A stretch of DNA of 64,000 nt. It comes from Clostridia bacterium (lineage in GTDB: Bacteria; Bacillota; Clostridia; Oscillospirales; CAG-272). Position 1 is the stretch's first letter. Each line of letters begins with the position of its first letter. Location: NCBI GenBank assembly GCA_017462485.1, contig JAFTRA010000006.1, positions 65,275 through 129,274 of the forward strand, written 5' to 3'. Below the pieces are notes generated by a model. It was not told where the DNA came from. It saw nothing but the letters and a program-made list of their open reading frames with translations, and searched no databases. Position numbers and translations under genes: made by a program. Below, piece by piece: positions 33,274-42,089 of the stretch.

Positions 33274-33966
33274 ATGGGATTCGGGACACTTTTTATAGGT
33301 TACTTTTTTCTTATAAATATTAGTTATTTCTCATATACCGATATTATTAGCGGAATGGTTATGTTGCTTGCGCTTTACAAGCTTTCGGGTATTAACAAGA
33401 GCTTTGCGCACGGTATGACCTGTGCGGCGGTTTTCTCCTGCTTTGCTCTGTTCGAAATCATTTTGGCAGCGGTTGATATGTTCTCGCCGATAACGTGGCT
33501 GACCTCTATTACTTCGTATATTTCGGCGGTAAGATACATTTTTATATTTATTCTGACATTCTTTATTCTTCACGGAATAAATGAGGTTTCGAGAGAGGTT
33601 GAAGCTGATGCTCTTGCAAAGGGAGCTAAAGCTTCCCTACCGCTATCTTTGGTATTTTTAGTTGCGGCACTTTTCGAAATGCCGTTTATATCGGGGATTT
33701 TCGGGGTCGCTGTCACTTACGTATATTTTGCGGTTTTGCTAGCGGTCGTTATGTTTATAATCTCAAATCTTATGACTATTTACAAGGCTTATATGCAAAT
33801 ATGTATGCCCGAGGAGTTGAATCGCGCTCCTAAAAAATCAAAATTTGAATTTATGAACAGATTCTACGATTCTATCGAGAAAAAATCCCGCGAATACGCA
33901 GAATACAAGCTTTCAAAAAACAATTCGGGGGGAAAGGAGAAAAACAAAAATGGAAAACGCAAATAA
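33274..33966 (+). CDS. Predicted multi-pass membrane protein
   Basis: A 230-residue protein that I do not recognise. It has about six hydrophobic segments (for example GTLFIGYFFLINISYF, SGMVMLLALYKL, AAVFSCFALFEIILAAV, YIFIFILTFFILH, LVFLVAALFEMPF, YVYFAVLLAVVMFIISNL) and a charged, Lys-rich C-terminal tail. The start at 33274 follows AAAGGAG; an upstream in-frame ATG lies in the secA tail copy and is rejected. It overlaps the next membrane-protein gene by 17 bp, so the two probably work together. Confidence 0.75.
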   Translation: MGFGTLFIGYFFLINISYFSYTDIISGMVMLLALYKLSGINKSFAHGMTCAAVFSCFALFEIILAAVDMFSPITWLTSITSYISAVRYIFIFILTFFILHGINEVSREVEADALAKGAKASLPLSLVFLVAALFEMPFISGIFGVAVTYVYFAVLLAVVMFIISNLMTIYKAYMQICMPEELNRAPKKSKFEFMNRFYDSIEKKSREYAEYKLSKNNSGGKEKNKNGKRK

Positions 33967-35407
33967 CACGGTTTTTCACGAGAAAAAGAAAAGCATGCGT
34001 ACGATAGGCTACAAATGGCTCATTTTCGCTCTGGTTATGCTCTTCAATCCCAATATTCAGTTGATTGACCTTTTGCCCGATTTTATAGGATTTTTCATTT
34101 TGGCAAAATTTCTTGAAAAGGCTGCCGATGCTGCCCCATACTTTGAGGAAGCGAGAGAAGCTTTTCTAAAGCTAGGATTTGTAAATTTGTTCAAGTTCCC
34201 CGCCTTAATATTAGTGAGAGCGGTGCGCTCGCACAACACGCTTGATAACGATATTCTTGCTCTTATGACACTTGTTTTTGCGGTGCTCGAAATTATATAC
34301 TTGATTCCCGCTATTAAAAATCTATTTGACGCATTATCTTATCTTGGCGAAAGAGGAAACGCAGAATCACTTATAAAAAGCGATTCCCTTATATCTACCG
34401 ATGCGCTTCGCTCGTTTACGCTTGCGTTTGCGATATTGAAATCCCTGCTCTATACCCTGCCCGAATTTCTGAAGCTGACAAGGAGCGTTGAAATTGGAAC
34501 GACCACGTCTATGCTTACGGGCTCAAGATACTATCCTTGGGCTGTAGTTGCATCGCTTCTTATCGGATTCGTTTTTGGTGGAATATGGCTCTCGCGAATT
34601 TTGAGATATTCGAAAAGAATAAAGCTTGAGGGGAAATTTTACTCTTCCCTTGAATCCCTCGCCGATGAAAATTCATATGCGGCGTATGAGAAGAGGGTTA
34701 CCGAGCGTAGCCGAAACCGAGTATTCCTTATGTTTATACTCGCTGCCGTGTCCTCTGTGGACTTGACCTTCTCCGACTTTAACGGCATAAATCTTCTTCC
34801 TGCATTTGTTTTCGGTCTTCTGTTTACAATCGGGCTTATGGGTCTGGTCAAGCATACAAATTCCAAGGAAATGCGCGTTCCTGTTTTAGTGTCGGGATTT
34901 TTATATAATACCGTTGCGCTACTTAAGTATATTTATACCTTTAACTTTCTTGACAACTACGGCTATTCCGCTCTGCTTTACGATGCGAATGCGGAAGCTA
35001 TCAAGCTCTATAAGACGGTAGAAATCTTTGCCGTGATTGAGGTTGTTCTATATCTGGCCCTTACCTTACTGTTCTATATATTGATGAAACGCTACGCAGA
35101 TACGCATCTCGGTCATTTTAACAGTAGCAGCAGCGAAACCATCAAGTCATCGTACTATAAGGAAATAAATAAAAAGACGATTACTCTTTCCTCGCTCGCA
35201 TCTCTGGTTGGAATTCTCACCTTTATAAACGTGTTTGTTAATGGAAGCGTGAAGCTTATTTTCTCGAACCCAGCAGACGTGACTTTCCCCTCGCTTATCG
35301 TGCCGAATTTGCCTTGGTTTAGTCTTTTGGTTACAGCTTCGGTTATTGCCTATGCCTTCTATTCGGTTTACTACTTTAATTTTATTAAGGAAGAAATGAG
35401 TGTGTAA
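33950..35407 (+). CDS. Predicted multi-pass membrane protein, partner of the preceding gene
   Basis: A 485-residue protein of unknown family with roughly ten hydrophobic segments, starting near residues 20-45 (GYKWLIFALVMLF). Loops contain charged stretches (AYEKRVTERSRNR). It begins 17 bp inside the previous gene with its own AAAGGAG, a sign of translational coupling. Similar segments (DLLPDFIGFFILA here) suggest that the two genes may share ancestry or form one complex. No transport or catalytic motif is visible. Confidence 0.75.
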   Translation: MENANNTVFHEKKKSMRTIGYKWLIFALVMLFNPNIQLIDLLPDFIGFFILAKFLEKAADAAPYFEEAREAFLKLGFVNLFKFPALILVRAVRSHNTLDNDILALMTLVFAVLEIIYLIPAIKNLFDALSYLGERGNAESLIKSDSLISTDALRSFTLAFAILKSLLYTLPEFLKLTRSVEIGTTTSMLTGSRYYPWAVVASLLIGFVFGGIWLSRILRYSKRIKLEGKFYSSLESLADENSYAAYEKRVTERSRNRVFLMFILAAVSSVDLTFSDFNGINLLPAFVFGLLFTIGLMGLVKHTNSKEMRVPVLVSGFLYNTVALLKYIYTFNFLDNYGYSALLYDANAEAIKLYKTVEIFAVIEVVLYLALTLLFYILMKRYADTHLGHFNSSSSETIKSSYYKEINKKTITLSSLASLVGILTFINVFVNGSVKLIFSNPADVTFPSLIVPNLPWFSLLVTASVIAYAFYSVYYFNFIKEEMSV

Positions 35408-35435
35408 ACCGTTCTCACCTAAATCCGACTATCTC

Positions 35436-35481
35436 CACATAAGAGGTCGCCTCAAATGTAATTGAGGCGACCTCTTATGTG
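35436..35481. repeat. Perfect 20-bp inverted repeat
   Basis: Arms CACATAAGAGGTCGCCTCAA (35436-35455) and its exact complement (35462-35481) flank a 6-nt loop (ATGTAA). No T-run follows, so it is not a standard terminator, although it sits 29 bp after the membrane-protein stop. Confidence 0.9.
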
Positions 35482-35640
35482 TATAACGAGAAGCACGGCA
35501 CAACCGATGGTTTTGACTTATCAAAAATCGAGTTTTGAGATACTTTATCGAAAATAGAAGTTATGCGCTTTTAAATCTGAGCTTTAATGCTCACTTTTAA
35601 AAAAATTCACTGTCATATGCGTTTTTTGATTTTGAGTGTT

Positions 35641-35847
35641 TTATGCGTTTCTTCGAGCGTCGATAAAAACATCAATATCTTCCACGATATACGCTCTTCC
35701 CGTGGTATGCAAAACGTCATAACAGGTACCGAGATAATCTAAAACTCCATATTTCTTGAAAAGAAGCATAGTCTCCCTGCCGGTAAGCTTTTTGTCCGCA
35801 CGGTAAGCTTCAAAACAAAACGCTTTGAACTCCAACGTTTTACTCAT
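35641..35847 (-). CDS. DUF3791 small protein
   Basis: A 68-residue protein typical of DUF3791: KTLEFKAFCFEAYRADKKLTGRETMLLFKKYGVLDYL, HTTGRAYIVEDIDVFI (given here in parts) near the C-terminus. DUF3791 genes are regularly found beside DUF3990 genes in Clostridia; the function is unknown. GGAGGTGTGAT precedes ATG 35847. Last gene of a four-gene operon, 1 bp after the preceding stop. Confidence 0.83.
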   Translation of the reverse strand: MSKTLEFKAFCFEAYRADKKLTGRETMLLFKKYGVLDYLGTCYDVLHTTGRAYIVEDIDVFIDARRNA

Positions 35848-35848
35848 A

Positions 35849-36082
35849 TCACACCTCCGGCAAAGACAATCTTCCTGTACGTTCTTCATTAAAAAGCGTA
35901 GCAAGCATTAAGGTACTATATTGCCACACTTTAGTTTCTTCTCTTTCAAGATAAGAATATAATTTTGACCTTGTAAATCTCTCAAGCGCTTCGTTTTCCG
36001 ACCAATTGTTTAACTCCATAATTTTATCCACTACACCCGCGGTAATACCGTAGAGGAGCGTTTCATAACTGCGTTCGTTCAT
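35849..36082 (-). CDS. Small protein of unknown function in the DUF3990 operon
   Basis: A 77-residue, mostly helical protein (RSYETLLYGITAGVVDKIME, WSENEALERFTRSKLYSYLE in separate helices). I do not recognise it firmly; it resembles the small partners that accompany DUF3990/DUF3791. Its start overlaps the DUF3990 stop by 4 bp (ATGA), so translation is coupled. An antitoxin or adaptor role is conceivable but unproven. Confidence 0.75.
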   Translation of the reverse strand: MNERSYETLLYGITAGVVDKIMELNNWSENEALERFTRSKLYSYLEREETKVWQYSTLMLATLFNEERTGRLSLPEV

Positions 36083-36564
36083 TCGTGAATTACCTCCGTG
36101 TCAACGTATTTTAAGTACTCCAGCGACTTTTCCGTATGGAATAGAATCTGGTCGCAAAGAGTTTCTGTCTTTAGATTTTTCAGAGCAGTTTGCTTATCTA
36201 AATCCCCATTTTCATATTCAACAACCACACGATAAACTCGGTCATCAGCTACAGGACCGATTACAACATCATAGTCTCCCGTAGGTTTTCCACTTCTGTT
36301 ATTGCAAATGAAATCAAGCCATTTTTCATCCGCTGCCGCAAAATGAATTACAGTAAGCTCTAACTCTGCTTTTTCCAAATCGAACTTATAACGATTTATA
36401 CATCTATGATTATTATTGTTTCGATAAGAAACTTTTATTGCCCAGCTTTTCGCTTGCGCTTCACTTGTTGTTACATAAAATCCACCGCCGAAATCAAGAG
36501 GGCGTTTTGACTCTAAAATTCTTGGAATATCTACAATAGTATCGCTGCCGTGATACACTGTCAT
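36079..36564 (-). CDS. DUF3990 protein, ADP-ribosyltransferase-like
   Basis: A 161-residue DUF3990 protein. It opens TVYHGSDTIVD (His 5 in a YHGS motif), has LDFGGGFYVTTSEAQAKSWA at about 23-42, and DYDVVIGPVADDRVY near 117-131. The H...FYVT layout recalls the NAD-binding core of ADP-ribosyltransferase folds, and DUF3990 is often regarded as ART-like; enzymatic activity is inferred. Start and stop each overlap neighbours by 4 bp. It might modify a host or phage target, with the neighbouring small proteins as partners. Confidence 0.83.
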   Translation of the reverse strand: MTVYHGSDTIVDIPRILESKRPLDFGGGFYVTTSEAQAKSWAIKVSYRNNNNHRCINRYKFDLEKAELELTVIHFAAADEKWLDFICNNRSGKPTGDYDVVIGPVADDRVYRVVVEYENGDLDKQTALKNLKTETLCDQILFHTEKSLEYLKYVDTEVIHE

Positions 36565-36875
36565 TTTATCGCCTCCATTTTTAATATACGCCTGCTTTCT
36601 TCTTCAAGCATTGCGAGTAAGCTTACCAAATGCTTTCGTTCTGCTATTTTTGCGCGTATCATTTCTTCTTGCTCAATTGTGCCTGCGTATTTTTGAACTA
36701 CCTTTTTACCGTCTCTATACCGCAAATAACAATATTTCCTTCCATTCAATTCTCTTATAGCCAAAGAGCCGCGAGGTAAATCCGCAATACGCTTTTCATA
36801 TGCTAACCGCATATTTTCGTTACGTTGTTTTTCTTTTTTAAGAATAGCATCAATGAAGTGTTTTTTCTCTTTCAT
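36561..36875 (-). CDS. DUF6788-like small protein, first gene of the DUF3990 operon
   Basis: A 104-residue Lys/Arg/Glu-rich protein with a central LPRGSLAIREL.GRKYCYLRYRDGKKVVQKYAG block, like a family of small clostridial proteins (DUF6788-like), and coiled-coil-prone ends. The start at 36875 is chosen because the promoter's -10 (36887-36882) lies only 6 nt upstream, so the mRNA would begin at or next to the ATG; longer forms would begin inside the promoter. No SD is present. Function unknown; nucleic-acid binding is a guess from its charge. Confidence 0.7.
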   Translation of the reverse strand: MKEKKHFIDAILKKEKQRNENMRLAYEKRIADLPRGSLAIRELNGRKYCYLRYRDGKKVVQKYAGTIEQEEMIRAKIAERKHLVSLLAMLEEESRRILKMEAIK

Positions 36876-36881
36876 ACTATT

Positions 36882-36910
36882 ATTATACACCACTCTTCTG
36901 TGTTTGTCAA
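36882..36910 (-). promoter_or_regulatory. Perfect consensus promoter of the DUF3990 operon, leaderless
   Basis: Minus strand TTGACA (36910-36905), exactly 17 bp, TATAAT (36887-36882), all 12 bases consensus. The ATG begins 6 nt after the -10, where transcription should start, which predicts a leaderless mRNA. Confidence 0.85.
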
Positions 36911-36973
36911 CGATTTTGTAGCATATTCATATCAAATGAATATTTGATGATATTTTTTAAAAATTAACTCAGC

Positions 36974-37018
36974 AAAAAAGGTAAATAGCGTTAGTCAGAC
37001 GCTATTTACCTGTTTTTG
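36974..37018. terminator. Bidirectional hairpin/terminator
   Basis: GGTAAATAGCGT (36980-36991) and ACGCTATTTACC (36999-37010) pair perfectly; T-runs follow on both strands. Confidence 0.85.
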
Positions 37019-37041
37019 TTTGCAGTCATTTGTCTTTTGTT

Positions 37042-37080
37042 ATCTAGCGAGGATTGACTATCCTCGCTAGATTTTTTGTT
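37042..37080 (+). terminator. Second hairpin/terminator, plus-strand polarity
   Basis: ATCTAGCGAGGAT (37042-37054) and ATCCTCGCTAGAT (37060-37072) form a 13-bp stem followed by TTTTTTGTTTT on the plus strand. No plus-strand gene enters it. A CTTATGC/GCATAAG hairpin at 37088-37107 completes a group of three. Confidence 0.75.
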
Positions 37081-37136
37081 TTATTTTCTTATGCAAAAAA
37101 GCATAAGATTGAATTTTGCTTTAATTAGCTGTTAGC

Positions 37137-37175
37137 TTAAGCTGCGGGAGTTTCCTCGCCGGAAGGGGTATCCTA
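37137..37175 (-). other. In-frame C-terminal extension beyond the TAG stop
   Basis: After the TAG at 37173-37175 the frame continues for 11 codons (DTPSGEETPAA) to a TAA at 37137-37139. The paralogue at 47980 ends in the same style (TPEETPAA, then TAA), so the TAG looks like a recent nonsense change or a readthrough site. Confidence 0.75.
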
Positions 37176-40100
37176 AGCTGCAGCCTGCTCAGCGATAGCA
37201 TCATCGAGAGTCTGATTCTTATAAAGCTCGGAAACCTCTGCGTATGCGCGGAGTGCCTTTGCAAGAGCTGCGTGAGCATCGCTATCGGTAAGTCCGTTTA
37301 CGTAGGTTTCAAGGCTGAACTTGCCGTTCGTTACGCTTACGGTTACGGTTTCACCCTCGGTCTCTGCGGGAACAGTTCCCTCTGCGGTGATAGTAAGAAC
37401 AGTACCGAAGTTGTAAGCCTTCATACCGGGAACGTATATCCAACCATCAATAGCTTCATCGCTTCCGATTGTCTTGGTTATGTTGTTTGCGTAAGTTACC
37501 TTGACGGTACCAACAAAGCCATCTACAAGCTTGAATGCGAATGCAGGTGTGGGCTTGAGAACGATCGTAGCCTCTGTGAATACGCCGGTAAGATTCTGAT
37601 TTTCAATGATTTCATTCTCGTTAAGCTCGCTTACGATGTACTTATCTGCAACGTCTGCATTATTCGTAAGAAGAGTAGCGATTGCAGTATCTTCTTCATC
37701 ATTGATATACTTAGCTGCTTCGTTTGCGTAGTTAAGCATGTAGTAAACGAGAACCTTGTCTGCATCGGTGATGTTTTCAGTAGTAGCATCAAGAACTGCT
37801 TTTGCGTAGCTTACTATCGAAACGCTTGCGGTGACGGTGTCTGTATATTCAGCTCCACCGATAGTTTCCTTAACGCTAATAGTGAAGGTAACGTTCTCGG
37901 AAGCCTTGTTGCAAAGCTGGGTGATAGTGTACTTGAGATAACCTGTTATGTTCGTAGGTGTAATCGCGTTACCTTCAGAATCGGTTACCGTTACATACTT
38001 CTCATATCCGCTAGGAATATAAAGGTTAACGCCGAAGTTTGCGTAAAGAGAAACGTTAGCCTGAAGGTCATTGAGGTTTGCATTTATTTCATAGTTAGGA
38101 TTGATAACGGTATTTTCCTGAATGTTAGTAGGAATGCTGTCCCAACCGGTGAATACCTTCTTCAATGCAGCGAAATTGCCTGTGGATTCCGTAAGGTCTT
38201 CCATGGCTGTTACGTCCATACCCTTAACGTAATATTCAACAGCAAGAATCTCACCGTCAAGGTCGTTCCAGGTTACCTTTACGGCTTCAGATTCAAGAAT
38301 GGTGCTGATGGTAAGAATAGGAAGCGACGCTGAAGATACTACGAAGTCGGTGTAAACAGGAGTAGATCTTGTATTAGTATCCTTAAGAGAAATACTATGA
38401 ACTGTGAGGCTCTCAACACCTTCACCGAGAGTCATCTTAATATTAGCTTTAGCGTTTACGTAGCCCTCGGGAGCATCGTATGCGTTGGCAACGGCTGCAG
38501 TATCCTTTACGATAACTGTACCTTCTTTTGAACCATCTGTGTCAATGCTGCCGTTTGTTACGCAGTTGTCGAAGGTTATCGTTCCGCCGGATTTAGAATT
38601 CTTTATGAGATTATCACCGTCTTCTTTGGCAATAATAGTGCAATTTTCAAAGAGAATCGAGGTGGTCGTGTTAGTCATATTATTAACCAAATATCCGCCG
38701 AGAGGAAGAACAATGGTAGCGTTTTTAATGTTGGCTGTAGCGGCAGTCGTTCCGCTGTAGCTATAAATAACAGCCTTATCAACATGAGTGTTAGTACCCT
38801 GTATCAAGGTGCAACCGTCGATATTAACGGATGCCGTCGCTACGGAATTCGAATGAAGTCTAACAATAGCGTTAGCGTTAATCGTAAGGTTTGAGCCCGG
38901 GTAGCTTACGCCGTTTACGGTAACCTTACCTACGTTTATAGCGGAGTTTTCAGTGTCATTCACTCTGAACAGGTCACCGCCACTATAGGCGTTATTCTTG
39001 TATCCTCCAACATCTATAAGTTGAGCTCCCTGACGAGAGGAATAAATGTTATAGGTATCGTTAGCAGCGGGTTGAAAGACACCGTGAGATATTATATCAC
39101 CACTAGTTCTCCAGTCGGAATAAAGCAAATGACCGTTCAAGTCAAAGTTGAAAACTTCGGACTCGGTATCGCTTCCGCCTTCGCTTGCTGTATTTTTAGG
39201 ATTAACGGGTGCAGCGAATTTTACACCGTCTTTCTGAAGAACGAATGTCTGACCGCTGTAGAGATGTGCCGTTTTTGCTCCGTCGCTTCTCGTCGTCCAG
39301 TGCGTACCATAGAAGAGCGTAGTTTCGCCGCCATCAACGTATTCTCCGTTTGCGTCCTCTATTACCCACGTAAGCACCTGTTTGTAGCTGTAAACGGGAT
39401 AGAGAGTTACCTGTTCCGTATTTGCCTCTGCAAAATCGATGGTAACAGGTTTATTTCCGTCGGCATCGTCGCTGCCCTCTACTGTCGTCCAGCCAATATG
39501 CGTTCCGGTGAGCCAATGGTTATCACGCTTTGCAACGTTATTTGAAACAGTTCCGGTGAAGGATTCAGCGGGAATATCTCCTATATGACATTCAACTTCT
39601 TCGCCATTGGTAGAGAACTTATACTTTACAACCATTTCGCTGTATGACGAATCAAAGGTGTAGCTATAGATATTTTCGCTGGCGTCATACTTCGCGTTAG
39701 CGAGATAAGAACCCTCACCCGTAGTAAGCGTATGACCGTTTGCATATATCGTGCAGTTGATATTTACGATTGCGTTTTGCCAGTTGTCAACGAGTTTAAG
39801 GGGTATTTCATTTGTCTGACAATAGTTAATAACAGCGGCAGAATCGCCGGCATATACTACATTCGTCATCATTCCAAGATTGGATAAATCAAGCGTATCC
39901 GAGAAAGGCTTACCTTCGTTTATGAGATAAGCGGACGGATCGGTTTCATAGGATACAGTATCCTTTGCGTACGTTCTGTTAGTCAAATTATCAAAGAGAA
40001 CTGTACGTTCGGTGCTCTTTTCGTAAGTATACGTTACGGCGTAGAAATACGTAGTGTCAGACTTTTGACCGTCATAAGTAGCGGGAGCTTCAACGCCCTT

Positions 40101-41981
40101 TGTAGTTCCAAGGAGGTCGCCGTTTACATAGTAGTAAGCCACTCCAACGTATCCTTCCTCAACTGCTTCTGCATTGGGATCCATAACTACAGTTACGTGA
40201 TTCCACTTTGTAAGGTCAAGCTGAATGGAATTTTCACCAATAGTTATAGTGCCGTCAGATGAAATAGTTGGTCCTGCCGTCATAGTTTTGTCGCTATTGC
40301 TATCACCGTTATTCCAGAGGTCTCCTGTTTTCTGCTTTGCGTGAAGCCACATCGTGCCCGCTGAAATTCCATCGGCAGAATCCGTACCTATATCAAATTC
40401 TGTGATAACAAGACCGTATGTGGTTTCTCCATTAGTATTGATTATGGGGTATGAATTGTTTGCTTTTCCCAAAATGATCTGAAGAGCATCGGTTTTCGTA
40501 CCGCCGGGATACGAGGCTTTTGTTATATTATTCCATACCCCGGTTTCTACGTTGTACGATGTAAGAGTTGATATAAGCGCATCGGAAACGTTCTTTGTAT
40601 ATACGGGCAAATTATATGACTTATCATATTCGTAAGGCACTGCCGTATAATTTTCTGCTTCAGATTCTTTAACTACTTTATAGGGAGCTACGGGGTTTGA
40701 AGCAGGATCGTAAACGAATACGTATTCTGCACCTTCCGCACCGGGAACGCTTTTATCGGTAAAGGTAATTCCCTTCGTTAAACCGTTGGTAATAATAGCC
40801 TTATAAACGTTCGCATCAATGCGAGTGCCTTCGCAAAGTACCATGTTACTTGCCATTACGGTATCATTAACCTTCGGATAGTTGGTATTACCCGTATCAG
40901 AATACATAGCCGTAGTGGGAACGATGTCAGATGTGATTGCAGAGCCGTTCTTAAGGACAACGTTCATAGTACGGAACATAGCGTTTGTCTTACTTTGTGA
41001 ACTTTGCTTTATGTGAAGAACAGAATTATCAAGAATAAGAGCGCTGTTGTTTTCGTTAAATTTGATAACACTGCGGCGTACCTGGCTGAGATATGAGTTT
41101 GTTACAACTATATCAGTTTTTAAAGTGCTGAAACCGTCACCAAAGATCGCTCCGTCAGCATTACCGCTTGCGTCACCGGAAAAGCTCGCAACATCAAGAT
41201 AGGAGTTGTTTATGGTTATGTATTTCTCATTGGTTGATGATGCGTTAGCGAAAACGTTGGCACCGTCGGTGTGAATATAGCAGTTATTAAGCGTAGCTGT
41301 AGATTCCAGTGTTGTAGCAATTACTGAAGATTGCTTACTCTCGGAAGTAACGTTCATTGTCACGTCTTTGAAATTCATATACAATGGATATACGGCACCT
41401 TTGCTGGTATCGTAATGGGTGTAGAATAATTTATCTTTGCTCGTATTGTATATATCTGCCTTTATGTTAAGATTCTCAAACGTCCAAGTACCTGCGTCAA
41501 TAACGAAAAGTCTTCCAGCTTTGCTTTCGTTCAAGGTAATATCAATACCCTTACCGGTACCTATTACGTTGACGTTACGGTTTTGCTCGTGGGCACCCCA
41601 GTTGATGGAAACTATGTAGCTATCTGTTACAATAGTGCCTTCACCGGTAATAGTGAACGTGTAGTTCGAACCACCGCCCAAATAGAAGATGCCACTAGTT
41701 GACGTAAGCGTGTATCCTCCAAGGTCAAGGGTTAATGCCTTGTCTAGTGAGATAACTGCACTATTTGTCGTATCACCCGTAAGAGTGACGGTTGTTCCCG
41801 CCTTTGCATTTGTAATAGCGGTTGCGAGATCTGTTGCTGTCTGCTCTGTTTCGGTAGTGGCGTCGATATACTTCGCGCCGGGAGTACCGGTTGAGCCATC
41901 AGCGCTAACAGCGATGATAAGCCCCGCGCAAACGAGTGCAACAGAGAGAAGAAGTACTAGAATTTTGCTGAGTTTCTTCAT
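37173..41981 (-). CDS. Giant secreted beta-helix/LamG protein 1
   Basis: A 1602-residue exported protein with signal peptide MKKLSKILVLLLSVALVCAG, cleavage near VSA-D (about 27). Residues about 35-420 look like a right-handed beta-helix with repeated Asn/Ser/Thr strands. About 490-700 resemble a LamG/concanavalin-A domain (WNHVTVVMDPN, AYYYVNGDLLG). Then come InlB/Flg_new-like modules (HIGWTTVEG, YPVYSYK), a second beta-helix, and a C-terminal helical module (DKVLVYYMLNYANEAAKY). No LPxTG, SLH or membrane anchor is seen. Paralogues lie at 42487 and 47980. A surface or polysaccharide-binding role is inferred. The C-terminus is truncated by TAG relative to paralogue 3. Confidence 0.85.
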   Translation of the reverse strand: MKKLSKILVLLLSVALVCAGLIIAVSADGSTGTPGAKYIDATTETEQTATDLATAITNAKAGTTVTLTGDTTNSAVISLDKALTLDLGGYTLTSTSGIFYLGGGSNYTFTITGEGTIVTDSYIVSINWGAHEQNRNVNVIGTGKGIDITLNESKAGRLFVIDAGTWTFENLNIKADIYNTSKDKLFYTHYDTSKGAVYPLYMNFKDVTMNVTSESKQSSVIATTLESTATLNNCYIHTDGANVFANASSTNEKYITINNSYLDVASFSGDASGNADGAIFGDGFSTLKTDIVVTNSYLSQVRRSVIKFNENNSALILDNSVLHIKQSSQSKTNAMFRTMNVVLKNGSAITSDIVPTTAMYSDTGNTNYPKVNDTVMASNMVLCEGTRIDANVYKAIITNGLTKGITFTDKSVPGAEGAEYVFVYDPASNPVAPYKVVKESEAENYTAVPYEYDKSYNLPVYTKNVSDALISTLTSYNVETGVWNNITKASYPGGTKTDALQIILGKANNSYPIINTNGETTYGLVITEFDIGTDSADGISAGTMWLHAKQKTGDLWNNGDSNSDKTMTAGPTISSDGTITIGENSIQLDLTKWNHVTVVMDPNAEAVEEGYVGVAYYYVNGDLLGTTKGVEAPATYDGQKSDTTYFYAVTYTYEKSTERTVLFDNLTNRTYAKDTVSYETDPSAYLINEGKPFSDTLDLSNLGMMTNVVYAGDSAAVINYCQTNEIPLKLVDNWQNAIVNINCTIYANGHTLTTGEGSYLANAKYDASENIYSYTFDSSYSEMVVKYKFSTNGEEVECHIGDIPAESFTGTVSNNVAKRDNHWLTGTHIGWTTVEGSDDADGNKPVTIDFAEANTEQVTLYPVYSYKQVLTWVIEDANGEYVDGGETTLFYGTHWTTRSDGAKTAHLYSGQTFVLQKDGVKFAAPVNPKNTASEGGSDTESEVFNFDLNGHLLYSDWRTSGDIISHGVFQPAANDTYNIYSSRQGAQLIDVGGYKNNAYSGGDLFRVNDTENSAINVGKVTVNGVSYPGSNLTINANAIVRLHSNSVATASVNIDGCTLIQGTNTHVDKAVIYSYSGTTAATANIKNATIVLPLGGYLVNNMTNTTTSILFENCTIIAKEDGDNLIKNSKSGGTITFDNCVTNGSIDTDGSKEGTVIVKDTAAVANAYDAPEGYVNAKANIKMTLGEGVESLTVHSISLKDTNTRSTPVYTDFVVSSASLPILTISTILESEAVKVTWNDLDGEILAVEYYVKGMDVTAMEDLTESTGNFAALKKVFTGWDSIPTNIQENTVINPNYEINANLNDLQANVSLYANFGVNLYIPSGYEKYVTVTDSEGNAITPTNITGYLKYTITQLCNKASENVTFTISVKETIGGAEYTDTVTASVSIVSYAKAVLDATTENITDADKVLVYYMLNYANEAAKYINDEEDTAIATLLTNNADVADKYIVSELNENEIIENQNLTGVFTEATIVLKPTPAFAFKLVDGFVGTVKVTYANNITKTIGSDEAIDGWIYVPGMKAYNFGTVLTITAEGTVPAETEGETVTVSVTNGKFSLETYVNGLTDSDAHAALAKALRAYAEVSELYKNQTLDDAIAEQAAA

Positions 41982-42055
41982 TTTGTTTTTCTCCTTTATG
42001 TGTTTTTATTTTTAAATCTTTATTATTTATTTTGTAAATAAATAGATTATACCTT

Positions 42056-42085
42056 ATTATAGCACGAAAAATCATCAGGTGTAAA
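42056..42085 (-). promoter_or_regulatory. Promoter of giant protein 1
   Basis: Minus strand TTTACA (42085-42080), 18-bp spacer, TATAAT (42061-42056). A second TATAAT stands 10 bp downstream (42051-42046). Confidence 0.6.
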
Positions 42086-42089
42086 TTGG

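Noticed and set aside
37272..38333. Long plus-strand frames antisense to the giant proteins (also 48172-49521 and 51922-52722)
   Set aside because: They result from the biased codon use of the minus-strand genes and have no SD or recognisable motif.
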